The notes: a model not told the origin generated them from the letters alone. A stretch of 64,000 nucleotides of DNA from an uncultured Ruegeria sp. (GCF_947497005.1 NZ_CANMFF010000004.1:186001-250000); one strand, 5' to 3'; positions 47,373 through 56,736 are shown, numbered from the stretch's first letter. Program-made: numbers and translations.

Positions 47373-47400
47373 CTACAAAAATGTAGTGAACACGTGTTCA
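47373..47400. promoter_or_regulatory. adjoining palindromes, candidate LacI-family operator
   Basis: TGAACACGTGTTCA (47387-47400) is a perfect 14-bp palindrome with a central CG, the form bound by LacI/GalR regulators. It is directly preceded by CTACA-AAAA-TGTAG (47373-47386). Both are 22-36 bp upstream of the ATPase start and ~97 bp upstream of the LacI-family gene, so one site could repress both. Confidence 0.62.
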
Positions 47401-47496
47401 TGTAACGGTAGGAAATGACACCTTTATGACGCAACCCCAAATTTAAGATAATCGGTAAAGAAGTTCCGGCCCTTCGAAACGAGACCTCACTGAAAC

Positions 47497-48510
47497 ATGA
47501 CTACAGGTAAAGAATCCAAGCCCCGCCGCGTTACGGCAAAACAGGTTGCCCAAGCTGCAGGCGTCTCCCGTTCAGCTGTGTCGCGTGCATTCACGCCTGG
47601 ATCACCTTTGGATGAGGGTAAGAAAAGAAAGATTCTTCAGGTTTCTGAACAGCTTGGGTACCGGCCAAACGCACTTGCGGCTGGCCTGCAAAGTAGGGGC
47701 CGATCGAACCTTGTGGCTATTGTAACGGGTGATCTGGTCAACCACTATGACAGCGAAATTCTGGCTAAGCTAATGCGGGGATTGTACGCGATGGGCAAGT
47801 GGCCTGTCGTGCTTGGCGGGTCTGCGGAAACATCCGAAGCAGAAATTCTCGAAGTTCTGGCTTATCCGCTGGATGCGCTGATTCTGCGGGGCGGAAGCGT
47901 GGACGAATCAGTTGCGACGCACTGCGCCAAACTGAACATCCCGCTGATCGTGTCGGGACGCGTAATGGACGCTGAGGGCGTGGATTGTGTTTGCTGCGAC
48001 AACATGCGCGGGGCTGAATTGGCGGTGACTCAATTGATTGCCCGTGGGAAAACCCGATTGGGTTATCTCGGCGGTCTGGCGCATTTATCTTCGGATCAGG
48101 AACGTAAAGCGGGTTTTGAAAGCGCTTTAACCAAGGCGGGGTTTAAGCCTGCCATCCTGGAGCATTCCGACTTCAGCTACGAAGGCGGGTATGAGGCCTT
48201 GACTGGTATTCTAAGTAACGACGTTGAATTGGACGGTTTGTTCTGTGCAAACGATGCAATGGCACTGGGTGCGATTGCCGCCGGGCGTCAACAGTTTGGC
48301 CTGTCTATTCCATCTGATCTGTCCGTTGTTGGGTTTGACGACATTGCGATCGCTCAATGGCCGAGTTTTCAGTTGTCCACGGTCCGAAACGACATGGATC
48401 AGACCGTTTCACAGATTTTGCGGTTACTCACCGAGCGGTTGGATCAGCCTGAAAAAGCCAGTGAAACAATCCTGATCAAACCGGAATTTATCTCTCGAGG
48501 AACGCATTGA
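47497..48510 (+). CDS. LacI-family transcriptional regulator
   Basis: 337-residue regulator. The N-terminal HTH reads VTAKQVAQAAGVSRSAVSRAF and the hinge helix region is YRPNALAAGLQSRG. The periplasmic-binding-protein-like effector domain includes FCANDAMALGAIAAGRQ and DLSVVGFDDIAIAQWPSF. It has conserved core residues but no obvious sugar-type specificity marks. The next gene, a 2H phosphoesterase, starts at or just after its stop codon, so the two are cotranscribed. It probably controls the divergent ABC importer. Confidence 0.92.
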   Translation: MTTGKESKPRRVTAKQVAQAAGVSRSAVSRAFTPGSPLDEGKKRKILQVSEQLGYRPNALAAGLQSRGRSNLVAIVTGDLVNHYDSEILAKLMRGLYAMGKWPVVLGGSAETSEAEILEVLAYPLDALILRGGSVDESVATHCAKLNIPLIVSGRVMDAEGVDCVCCDNMRGAELAVTQLIARGKTRLGYLGGLAHLSSDQERKAGFESALTKAGFKPAILEHSDFSYEGGYEALTGILSNDVELDGLFCANDAMALGAIAAGRQQFGLSIPSDLSVVGFDDIAIAQWPSFQLSTVRNDMDQTVSQILRLLTERLDQPEKASETILIKPEFISRGTH

Positions 48511-48512
48511 GC

Positions 48513-49037
48513 ATGAAGGCTGACGTTGCAACCTATTCCGTCTGGATGGTGCCGGAGGAACCTCAACTGACCGATCTGAGTACTCGGATCAAGAGTTTTG
48601 CCCATGCTCATAATGCGCCAACCTTTTTGCCCCATGTGACGTTGATGGGTGATCTTGCGGGGGATGAGGCGGAGCTTGTCACAATTCTTAGCCGAATTTC
48701 GGCAGGCTTTTCAGGCCACAGCCTGACTGTGAAAGGAATTGGTGCCGAAGATCTGTTCTACAAATCTCTGTACCTGGATCTGTCGCCTACGCCCGACTTG
48801 GTCAGTAAACAAGAAACACTGGCAAACGTACTGCCCGTCTCTCAGTGTCCGCGAGAGTTCCTGCCGCATATCAGCGTGGCTTATGGTCCGATCGCGCCGG
48901 AGATCAAAACGGCCGAAGCCAAAGTGTTGAAAAGCCTGATTGGAACACAACTGTGCTTCCGGCATCTGCATTTGGTTCAATCCAGTCAAAACGTGCCGAT
49001 CGAGAATTGGAAGATCCTGAAATCGTTCGAGCTTTAA
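48513..49037 (+). CDS. 2H phosphoesterase (cyclic phosphodiesterase / RNA-ligase-like fold)
   Basis: 174-residue protein with the two hallmark catalytic motifs: FLPHVTL (His41-x-Thr43) and FLPHISV (His119-x-Ser121). The spacing and length resemble plant and yeast cyclic phosphodiesterases, which open 2',3'- or 1'',2''-cyclic phosphates. ATG 48513 lies 2 bases after the LacI-family stop. TTG 48507, overlapping that stop with GAGG upstream, is an alternative. Coupling to the regulator of an importer-plus-phosphatase operon suggests it linearises an imported cyclic phosphate. RNA repair is the competing role. Confidence 0.78.
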   Translation: MKADVATYSVWMVPEEPQLTDLSTRIKSFAHAHNAPTFLPHVTLMGDLAGDEAELVTILSRISAGFSGHSLTVKGIGAEDLFYKSLYLDLSPTPDLVSKQETLANVLPVSQCPREFLPHISVAYGPIAPEIKTAEAKVLKSLIGTQLCFRHLHLVQSSQNVPIENWKILKSFEL

Positions 49038-49485
49038 GCATTGCAACCAATTGTATTGGAGGTTCTTGGCGTCTGCCAGGTTTCGCGAGATCTATCCGTT
49101 CTGCCATCCAAATTGCTGTCCTATTGCCTTAGGACATTGGCAACCCCGCCGAAACTAAATCCAACATCATGCAGAGCCTGGGACGCTTCCGAATGGCACG
49201 CTAATCGAGTGATTGTGGGGCAATTTGCTCGTTTGCGACACGCCTTGGTCGAATCGAACAACTTCCTGATTTTGTTCGGCGGCACGGTGAGCCCAGCTGT
49301 CGCAGGAGGAGACGATGAGGCCCGGTCGGAACCATATCATCGTGTGGGGCAAGGACTGGTGCCGGGTTGATCACGCTGTGATCGACGCTCGGAAAATTGC
49401 TCTTTTCCGGGAAGCGGGTGGCGAACTCCTACGATCAATCCGCTCCGCAGCAAAAAGATCTATCACTTTGAAAGAGTAGAAACGA
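49038..49485 (+). other. 448-bp gap with one small open frame
   Basis: No full gene is visible. A 54-codon frame (49315-49479) has a strong AGGAGGAG ribosome site four bases before its ATG and begins MRPGRNHIIV. That recalls the GRNH start of serine/aspartate-glyoxylate aminotransferases, but the following PGP motif is absent. It may be a truncated leftover or chance. The rest shows no hairpin, repeat or RNA gene. Confidence 0.3.
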
Positions 49486-51960
49486 ATGACTGCAAGACCC
49501 CTCGATCATATTCGTGTTCTCGATTTCGGCCAATATCTGGCTGGCCCGCTAGTAGGCATGATGCTCGCTGATTTGGGTGCCGAGGTAATCCGCATCGACC
49601 CGCCCGGTGGGCCGCGATTGAAAGAACCGGTCACGGATATGCTGTCACGTGGCAAGACGGCAGTGACAATCGACCTCAAAACAGAAGAGGGATTGCAGGT
49701 TGCCCGCGATCTGGTGGCGCGCGCTGATGTCGTGATCGAAAACTTCCGACCCGGTGTGATGCGGAAATTGGGGCTGGGCCCGAAGGATCTGCGCGACATA
49801 AATCCGCGCATAATATCAGTGTCGCTGCCGGGATTCGCCTCAACCGATCCCGCGCTGGCCCATCTTCCGGCGTGGGAAGCCGTGATCGCTGCCCGCACCG
49901 GCCAGTTCACGGATATGGGGCTGAACCGGCGGCTGATGGGGATCAACCCATCCTTTACCCCGCTGACGCTGGCATCGGCCTATGGCTCTTCGTTTGGTGC
50001 AATGGCGGTGCAGTTTGCCCTGACCGCGCGTGATCGGAACGGTGGGGATCACATCGAGGTGCCTTTGGCTTCAGCGTTGCTTGAAGGATTGGTCTATAAT
50101 TGCGAGCAAATTGAAGATTACCCTGAACGCTACAAGTCTCCGCGTGAGGTGGAGCTTGACCGGCGCGCAGCCGAAGGCTTGCCGATGGACCTGAGTTTTG
50201 CGGAGCTGGAAGAGTTTCTCGATCCGTTCTACCGAACTTATACCTGCGCCGACGGACGTGGGTTCTACGTGGTAGCGGGCAGTGTAAAAACGCATCCGCG
50301 ACGGGTGCTGGAGACACTTGGCCTTAAGGATCTCGCCGTCCAACTGCCGGACTTCGATGCCTATCTTGATACCGCAGACTGGCCGGATGAATGGTCGCTG
50401 CGAAACTACCCGGTCGGAGCTAGCGACCGCGCACGTGTTTCCAGCGCGATGAAAGAGGCCTTTCTTACAAAGCCGTCTGATGAGTGGGAAGCCTTATTTG
50501 GGGCCGCCAAGGCCCCTGCAACGACCCAGCGGTTCACAAGGGAATGGCTGGCGGACCCGCATGCATTGGCGTCAGGTCTGGTGCTGGAGGTAGACGATCG
50601 GCGTCATGGGAACATGAAGCAGATGGGCAATGTCGCGTGGTTGTCGGATGATGGTGCCGCGCTAGTCAAACAGCCGGGTCCAGACCCCGAGAGCGCCCCC
50701 ATTTCATCGATACTCTCCGAACCACCCCGCAGTGGATCGATGGGCGATGGAACAAAAGGTTGGCTTGACGGTTTGAAGGTGCTGGACCTTACTAATGTGA
50801 TCGCCGGTCCGACGATTGGGTCTACGCTGGCGCGATATGGTGCTCAGGTGACTTCGGTTCAACCGGTGGAGCCTTCGGTTGACCCGTGGAATACCGTGGT
50901 TTTCGGCCTGCACGCGCATCGCAGTAAAAAGAGCACATTGCTGAACCTGGGCTCGGATGGCGGGCGGCGAGCGTTGCGGCGGCTCATCGAATCTTCGGAT
51001 GTTGTCACCATGAACGGAACAGACGAGCAGCGCGATGCCTTGGGATTGAGCGAAGAAGAGCTGGCGACGATCAACCCACGGCTCATACTGGTGCAGCTCG
51101 ATGCCTTCGGCGGCCCCGCGCGTGGACCCAAGTCGGACCATTTGGGTTATGACGATCTGGCACAGGCCGCGACCGGGGTTATGGTGCGCTTTGGCGGCGG
51201 CATGTCGACACCCGAAGAACATGCGCATTTCGGTACGATTGATGTGCTGACTGGCTATTGCGCTTGTGTTGCGCTTGGCGCGGCTCTGTTGAGATTGCAG
51301 GAAACAGGCAAAGGCGGGATTGCGCGGGCAGCGTTGGCAGCGGCCGGGAACCTCATTCAGGCACAATTGATGTATGATTTCGAAGGCCGTGCCCCCTTTG
51401 ACGAACCCGCCGGGCGCGAGGCCATGGGATGGGGGCCATTTTATCATTGCTACCGCGCGGCCGACGGTTGGATGTTCTTTGCCGCCCCTACCGAACAGCG
51501 CGAAGCCCTGCACCGTGTCGCCGAACTCGCCAGTGTCGCCGATACACCGGACGAGGAATTGGCGGGGGCTCTGGCGGATCAGTTTGTCAAGCAACCTGCT
51601 GAATATTGGCAACAGGCGTTTGCCGGTACCTCCTGCACTGTCATGCCCCTTGGTTCGCTGCATGATACACGCGACGCCGTGTTGCAGGCCGAAAGCGCCG
51701 GAAATATTGATCTGACGCAGGGAACGTTCAGCGTCATTCGGCATGACGAGCACCCGATGGGCCGGTGGTGCGATCTTGTTGCCCCAAATGCCGTACGGCC
51801 TGAACGCGCCGAGATTGTCATTCCCGGACCGATGCCGAAATACGGCGCGGATACGCGCAACGTCTTAAGGGGTATCGATTTTACTGACGACGAAATCGAC
51901 GCGATGATCACTGCAGGATCAGCCGCTGAATGCTGGTCGGTAAAGTACTTGCCAGAATAA
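49486..51960 (+). CDS. double-domain CaiB/BaiF (family III) CoA-transferase
   Basis: 824-residue protein made of two CoA-transferase family III domains. Domain 1 (about 5-400) begins HIRVLDFGQYLAGPLVGMML; domain 2 (about 425-810) begins LKVLDLTNVIAGPTIGSTLA. In domain 2 the segment FGTIDVLTGYCACVALGAAL keeps the Asp that forms the covalent carboxyl-CoA intermediate. The matching stretch of domain 1 (SFTPLTLASAYGSSFGAMAV) has no Asp. One half is therefore probably structural or CoA-binding only. Substrate unknown; carnitine-, bile-acid- or short dicarboxylic-acid-type acyl groups are typical. Nine bp later comes a formamidase-like pseudogene. Confidence 0.87.
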   Translation: MTARPLDHIRVLDFGQYLAGPLVGMMLADLGAEVIRIDPPGGPRLKEPVTDMLSRGKTAVTIDLKTEEGLQVARDLVARADVVIENFRPGVMRKLGLGPKDLRDINPRIISVSLPGFASTDPALAHLPAWEAVIAARTGQFTDMGLNRRLMGINPSFTPLTLASAYGSSFGAMAVQFALTARDRNGGDHIEVPLASALLEGLVYNCEQIEDYPERYKSPREVELDRRAAEGLPMDLSFAELEEFLDPFYRTYTCADGRGFYVVAGSVKTHPRRVLETLGLKDLAVQLPDFDAYLDTADWPDEWSLRNYPVGASDRARVSSAMKEAFLTKPSDEWEALFGAAKAPATTQRFTREWLADPHALASGLVLEVDDRRHGNMKQMGNVAWLSDDGAALVKQPGPDPESAPISSILSEPPRSGSMGDGTKGWLDGLKVLDLTNVIAGPTIGSTLARYGAQVTSVQPVEPSVDPWNTVVFGLHAHRSKKSTLLNLGSDGGRRALRRLIESSDVVTMNGTDEQRDALGLSEEELATINPRLILVQLDAFGGPARGPKSDHLGYDDLAQAATGVMVRFGGGMSTPEEHAHFGTIDVLTGYCACVALGAALLRLQETGKGGIARAALAAAGNLIQAQLMYDFEGRAPFDEPAGREAMGWGPFYHCYRAADGWMFFAAPTEQREALHRVAELASVADTPDEELAGALADQFVKQPAEYWQQAFAGTSCTVMPLGSLHDTRDAVLQAESAGNIDLTQGTFSVIRHDEHPMGRWCDLVAPNAVRPERAEIVIPGPMPKYGADTRNVLRGIDFTDDEIDAMITAGSAAECWSVKYLPE

Positions 51961-51968
51961 AATCAGTC

Positions 51969-53638
51969 ATGATGCGTTCGGAAACCATAGGCCCTGCCAT
52001 CACGCCAAGGACCCGGGCCAAGGCCCGGCACATTCTGGACAACTATTACATCGGGCCGTCCTGCGACGACCGTGTGTTGGAGATTTGGGGATATACGGAT
52101 CGCATGACCTACTCTCCGGGCGATCAATTGGCGCTGCGGGTCTCAACAACAGCGCGAGAATGGGAGGTGGAAATCGGTCGCGACGGTGCATCCTACGAAC
52201 CGTTGTTCCGGGAAAGCGGGCTACAGGGAGAGCATCAGGAAACGCCCGAGGATTGTTCAGTTGCGGGTTGCCGCTGGGATGTTTCTTACGAACTCACCAT
52301 TCCGGATGATTGGCGCGAGGGTGGTTATCTCGTAACGTTCAGAGCAGAGCAGAGCAGAGCAGAGCAGAGCAGAGCAGAGCAAGCTGGCGAGCAGGTAGAA
52401 GCACACCACCTGTTTCTGTTGAAACGCGCAGCAGAAAAACCAGCTGCGCCTTATGTACTGGTCTGTGCCACAGGAACGTGGCTGGCTTACAATTGTTGGG
52501 GCGGGTCCAACCATTACGAGGGTATTGCAGGACCAGATTGCAATGCGTTTTCTCCTGTTGTGTCAACTCAACGACCATGGACGCGCGGGTTCGGTAAACT
52601 GCCAGCAGGGGCCCCGCGGGCGGTTGCCGATGTTCCGCACGTGCCCGGTGAGATGGTACGCTACCCGTATATGGAATGGGCGTATGCCTATGGGTACTCC
52701 AAGAAATACGCATCTGCGGGGTGGGCCAGCTATGAACGTCATTTCGCCCGATGGGCCGAAGCGCAGGGGTATGAGTTCGATTTTGCCACCCAGCACGATC
52801 TGGAAACTGATCGGGAGTTCTTGGAAAAGTACAAATGTGCTGTCTTTGTAGGGCATGATGAATATTGGTCTGCAAACATGCGCCACAATGTCGATAGCTT
52901 TGCGTGCAATGGTGGGCGCGCCGCCCGGTTCGCGGGAAACTTTCTTTGGCAAACCCGGATCGAAGACGAGGGTCAAACCCAGATTTGTTTCAAATATACA
53001 GCTGAGACTGATCCGCTTGTCGGCACAGAGCACGAACATCTGGTGACAACCGCCTGGGAGGCTGCACCAGTCAATTGGCCCGGTGTACAGGCCTTCGGCG
53101 TCAATGGCTTGAAAGGTACTTATGCCAGCCTGGGTCGGTGCGTCGGTCAGGGCAGTCGTGGGTTTACCGTATATCGCCCCAATCATTGAGCGCTTAAGGG
53201 CGCTCAGTTGGGGTATGGAGATCAATTGGGATCAGGGTCGCGGATTTTTGGGTATGAAGTGGACGGGCTGGATTTCAGGATGGACGACGGCTTGCCCTTC
53301 CCCACCGGCGCAGACGGAGCAGACCCTGCTATTGAGATACTGGCGCTTGGTCTGGCCACCAACGTCGAGCCTGAGAATGATATCTGGGGAGAGACACTGT
53401 ACGTCGGCAACGCTGACGCTGCCTTCAAAGCTGAACGCATGTTCGCGAACTTAACGATGAGACGCTGGATCGCAGCAGTCGCGGCAATGGGGCGATCATA
53501 CACTGGCAACGCGGTCAGGGAGAGGTTTTTACTGCAGTAACCTGCGAATGGGTGGTGGGGCTAACGCGCGGTGACTGGCAGGTCGAACAGATCACGCGCA
53601 ACGTGCTGGACAGGTTTGGAAAACAGACATCTGCATAA
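51969..53638 (+). pseudogene. broken N,N-dimethylformamidase large-subunit-like gene
   Basis: The reconstructed ~555-residue product matches the DMF-hydrolase large-subunit family. It includes YVLVCATGTWLAYNCWGGSN, an ATQHDLETDREFL segment and VGHDEYWSANMRHNV. Three lesions are visible. A pentanucleotide run at 52341-52380 adds about ten residues (SRAEQ twice) in a normally short loop. TGG has become TGA at 53187-53189, where the family usually has Trp, and the same frame continues with SRIFGYEVDGLDFR. One base is lost near 53451-53455, after which NDETLDRSSRGNG and ITRNVLDRFGK complete the C-terminus. ATG 51969 or 51972 is the likely old start. Confidence 0.8.
52341..52380 (+). repeat. (AGAGC)8 pentanucleotide tandem repeat
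   Basis: Eight exact copies lie inside the formamidase-like pseudogene. Removing six copies (30 bases, in frame) gives the uninterrupted family-like stretch FRAEQAGEQVEAHHLF, so the array probably expanded from two copies by replication slippage. Changes of one or two copies would shift the reading frame. Confidence 0.95.
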
Positions 53639-53639
53639 T

Positions 53640-54227
53640 TGCCATTTCCGAGATGCTGTAGTGCTTCTGGCGCACATCTATCCCCCTGAGACTGATCAGA
53701 TCGTGCTTTACACCGTATTACTTGAGGCCGCCAAAGAATGCGGCGACGGCCCGGTGGGCGGTCGGGCGCTGGGGATTATTCGCGTCGAAAAGGGCTATGG
53801 GTCCTTGTGTCGGGAAAACTTTCAGGAGTACTGGCGGCAAGAAGCAGGGCTGACGAGTCTGATCAAGCTCGACAAGGACTTCCCGCACAAAGAGGCCTGT
53901 CTATCAAGGACAAAGCACCCCGTGAAGTGCTGTCCGTCTACGAATTGGACGTGATTGTAAAAGCTGACGCCATCGGCAGTAAACCGGTCTTTACACCCGA
54001 CGGCCGGTCCGTGGGCCCCTGTCAACTCAGGGGCCTATGAATATTCAGCAGGGACGTCGCTTGCGCTGGGTTTCTGCATCCCCGAAGTGGCATAGCCCGG
54101 CAATGACGTGGTCATCCAGGTGATCGGCAAGCCGCATAAAGCACAGGTGCTCGCTGAACCGCTGCACGATCCTAAGGGCGGAAAGCTGCGCGACGTCAAA
54201 CCGAAAGTGATGGAAGGGGCCACTTGA
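53640..54227 (+). pseudogene. C-terminal remnant of dimethylglycine dehydrogenase-type folate-domain protein
   Basis: About 190 residues of the aminomethyltransferase-like C-terminus of an ~830-residue demethylating flavoprotein. Pieces in order are LEAAKECGDGPVGGRALGII, RVEKGYGSLCRENFQEYW, LTSLIKLDKDFPHKEA (one frame), DKAPREVLSVYELDV and KPVFTPDGRSVG (next frame), then GAYEYSAGTSLALGF and VIQVIGKPHKAQVLAEPLHD (third stretch, back in the first frame) with an internal TAG. The FAD domain is absent; the remnant starts right after the formamidase-like pseudogene. At least two frameshifts and one stop show it is dead. Confidence 0.78.
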
Positions 54228-54251
54228 CCGGCCCTGCATTTATCTTACCAA

Positions 54252-55139
54252 TCAGGCGTTCATTTCAATGGCGGCCTTCAACAGCCAGTCTTGAAATAAT
54301 CTGACCGGTGGCGAGACAGGTTTTTCCTTGAGCCGCACAAAATAGGCCCAGGGGCTGTTCAGATCGAACTTGAAAGGCTCGACCAGCAATCCTCGTTCGA
54401 CATATGACTGCGCCAGCGAGCGTGGGAGGGCAACGCATCCCAACGATTTGGCTGCCATTTCCATTGCCAGATTCGATACGTTTGTCCGCAACCCGTCCTT
54501 CTGATTCAGATCGACTAGCCCGAAATGCCGCGCCACGTGCTCCCAATAGGCGGGGCGTCCCAGTATGTGTATCAAGGACGCTTCCTGTAACTGGGCGGGA
54601 TTGGTCAGAGGCGCGTTATTGACTAGGAAACCGGGGGCGCAAACTACTGATAATTTCTCGACCCACAGCCGTTTTGCGTCTGTCGAGACATCATCTAAAT
54701 GATTGATTGTAATTGAAATATCCGAGACATTCGGCTCGACATCGGTCCAGACGGTGCCATGAACCGTCAAATCGATGTCCGGATGCACCGTGTTGAATCC
54801 CCGGATCACATCCGGCAACCAGTTTTCGGCCAGACTGACCGGGCAGGACACCACCACCTTGCGGGTATGCGAACGCTGGATGACCGATTGTGTGGCCACA
54901 TCGATTTCCTGCAGGGCGTGGCGGACTGAAGGCAGATAAGCCTCGCCCACATCGGTCAGCGACAGCGAGCGGGCATGACGCACGAACAGAGGTCGGCCGA
55001 TGAATTCCTCAAGCGAGCGGACATGATTGCTGACGGCGGATTGGGTGCAGTTCAGCTCGACCGCGGCGCTGGTAAAACTCAGAAGGCGGGCGGCGGCCTC
55101 GAAGGAACGCAGAAAGGTCAGGTGGGGCAGTTTCATCAT
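54252..55139 (-). CDS. LysR-family transcriptional regulator, GcvA-like
   Basis: 295-residue regulator. The N-terminal winged HTH reads FTSAAVELNCTQSAVSNHVR, then SLEEFIGRPLFVRHARSLSL. The effector domain covers about 95-290 and includes WLPDVIRGFNTVHPDIDLTV. The ATG pair at 55139/55136 leaves the start uncertain by one codon. It is divergent from the MmgE/PrpD gene over a 225-bp gap and is the probable regulator of the sarcosine oxidase operon, by position only. The gene is intact despite decayed neighbours. Confidence 0.9.
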   Translation of the reverse strand: MMKLPHLTFLRSFEAAARLLSFTSAAVELNCTQSAVSNHVRSLEEFIGRPLFVRHARSLSLTDVGEAYLPSVRHALQEIDVATQSVIQRSHTRKVVVSCPVSLAENWLPDVIRGFNTVHPDIDLTVHGTVWTDVEPNVSDISITINHLDDVSTDAKRLWVEKLSVVCAPGFLVNNAPLTNPAQLQEASLIHILGRPAYWEHVARHFGLVDLNQKDGLRTNVSNLAMEMAAKSLGCVALPRSLAQSYVERGLLVEPFKFDLNSPWAYFVRLKEKPVSPPVRLFQDWLLKAAIEMNA

Positions 55140-55364
55140 GACTAGGGTTCCTCAGACAGGGCGCAGGGCCATAATAGTACGCCGGCAGTCCGGTGTCGTG
55201 TTTCTGTGCAACTCGTGTGTCTGTGTCATACGCGAAAATACGCGCGGTCCCAGCCACAAATATTCCGGGGCCATTGCCCCATGATTGTTTTCGTGCCGCG
55301 CTTCGCAAACACGCCTAGTTTTCACCCGATACATTTAACCCTGAAAAAGCTCTCGTAGGACGCC

Positions 55365-56720
55365 GTGACCGACACTTTCAATACCGTCGCAGAATTCTCC
55401 CTTGGTAGCCGGGCAGAGGATTTTCCCGACAGTGCGCGCAAGGCGGCGGCACTTATGTTGCTGGATTCGCTGGGCATAACCATCGGTTCCGGCCCGATGT
55501 TGGCGGGGCAGATCGCACGCGACAGCGCCGTCGCGCTATATGGCGCGGGTGAGGCGGGGCTGAGCGCTAGGATGCTGTTCGACGGTCGCCGGGTCAGTGT
55601 GGCCGGCGCGGCCTATGCCGCGGCAACCCAGACTGACAATTTGGACGGCCACGACGGGTACAACCCGACCAAGGGCCATATCGGGGTGGTTGTTGTTCCT
55701 GCATTGGCAGCGCTGGCGGAAACCGTTGGCGATTTTTCCGGCCCCGAGGCGTTGGCAGCGGTGATCGTCGGGTATGAGGTCGCGGGACGCGCCGGAATTT
55801 CCCTGCATGACACGGTTAGCGACTATCACACATCGGGCGCGTGGAACGCGCTGGGGGTTGTGGCCATGGCGGCGCGCCTGCGGGGCTTGAGCGTCGAGCA
55901 GATGCGGCAAGCCATGGGCATTGCCGAATATCACGGCCCGCGCAGCCAGATGATGCGCGAGATCGCCAATCCCACCATGCTGCATGATGGATCGGGCTGG
56001 GGTGCGATGGTGGGTATATCCTCGGCAGTTCTGGCCGAGAAAGGCTTTACCGGCGCCCCTGCAATCACCATCGAGGCCGAAGAGGTCGCGCCTCATTGGC
56101 GGGATCTGGGCAGGTTCTGGCAGATGGAACATCAATATGTGAAACCTTATCCGATCTGTCGCTGGGCCCATGCGGCAATTGACGCCACACGCGCCTTGAT
56201 CCGCGACAATGATCTGACGCATCAGGATATCGCGGCGATCCACGTGAACACATTCCAGGAAAGCGCCTGCCTGTTTCAGGGAATGCCGGATGACACATCC
56301 AAGGCGCAATACTCGCTGCCTTTTGCCGTCGCCACGCTGGTGGCGCATGGCCGGATCGGAGTCGAGCACATCACCGGAGCCGGTCTGTCCGACCCGCTGG
56401 TTGCAACGATCGTCGAGCGTATTTCGGTTGCCGAGGCAGCGCGTCATTCCGAGCGTTTCCCCAAGGGCCGCTTTGCCGATGTCAGTATGACCCTGACGGA
56501 TGGGCGAGTGCTGGAGTCGGGCGACGTACATGCGCGCGGCGGTCCCGAGGCGCCGATGGATGAGGCCGAAGTGGTCGGCAAGTTCATGGAATTTGCCGCA
56601 CCGTCGCTAGGCGCTGCGCGCGCCGCTGCCATTCGCGACGCGGTTCTGGGGTTGCAGGCGCCTGGATCGAAATTCTCGGACCTTGGCGCACTGATCTACG
56701 ACGCCGCCGATAAGACGTAA
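55365..56720 (+). CDS. MmgE/PrpD family protein
   Basis: 451-residue member of the family that includes 2-methylcitrate dehydratase and cis-aconitate decarboxylase. Typical segments are LLDSLGITIGSGPM near residue 30, DGHDGYNPTKGHIGVVVVPA, DYHTSGAWNALGVVAMAARL and KPYPICRWAHAAIDAT. The start is GTG 55365, with AGGA five bases upstream; no earlier ATG fits. It is 16 bp before soxB and appears to be the first gene of that operon. Such genes recur near amino acid and osmolyte catabolic clusters; the substrate is unknown. Confidence 0.85.
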   Translation: MTDTFNTVAEFSLGSRAEDFPDSARKAAALMLLDSLGITIGSGPMLAGQIARDSAVALYGAGEAGLSARMLFDGRRVSVAGAAYAAATQTDNLDGHDGYNPTKGHIGVVVVPALAALAETVGDFSGPEALAAVIVGYEVAGRAGISLHDTVSDYHTSGAWNALGVVAMAARLRGLSVEQMRQAMGIAEYHGPRSQMMREIANPTMLHDGSGWGAMVGISSAVLAEKGFTGAPAITIEAEEVAPHWRDLGRFWQMEHQYVKPYPICRWAHAAIDATRALIRDNDLTHQDIAAIHVNTFQESACLFQGMPDDTSKAQYSLPFAVATLVAHGRIGVEHITGAGLSDPLVATIVERISVAEAARHSERFPKGRFADVSMTLTDGRVLESGDVHARGGPEAPMDEAEVVGKFMEFAAPSLGAARAAAIRDAVLGLQAPGSKFSDLGALIYDAADKT

Positions 56721-56736
56721 TATCAGGACAAAACGA

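Noticed and set aside
52341..52380. CRISPR-like array
   Set aside because: The unit is 5 bases with no spacers; it is a simple tandem repeat.
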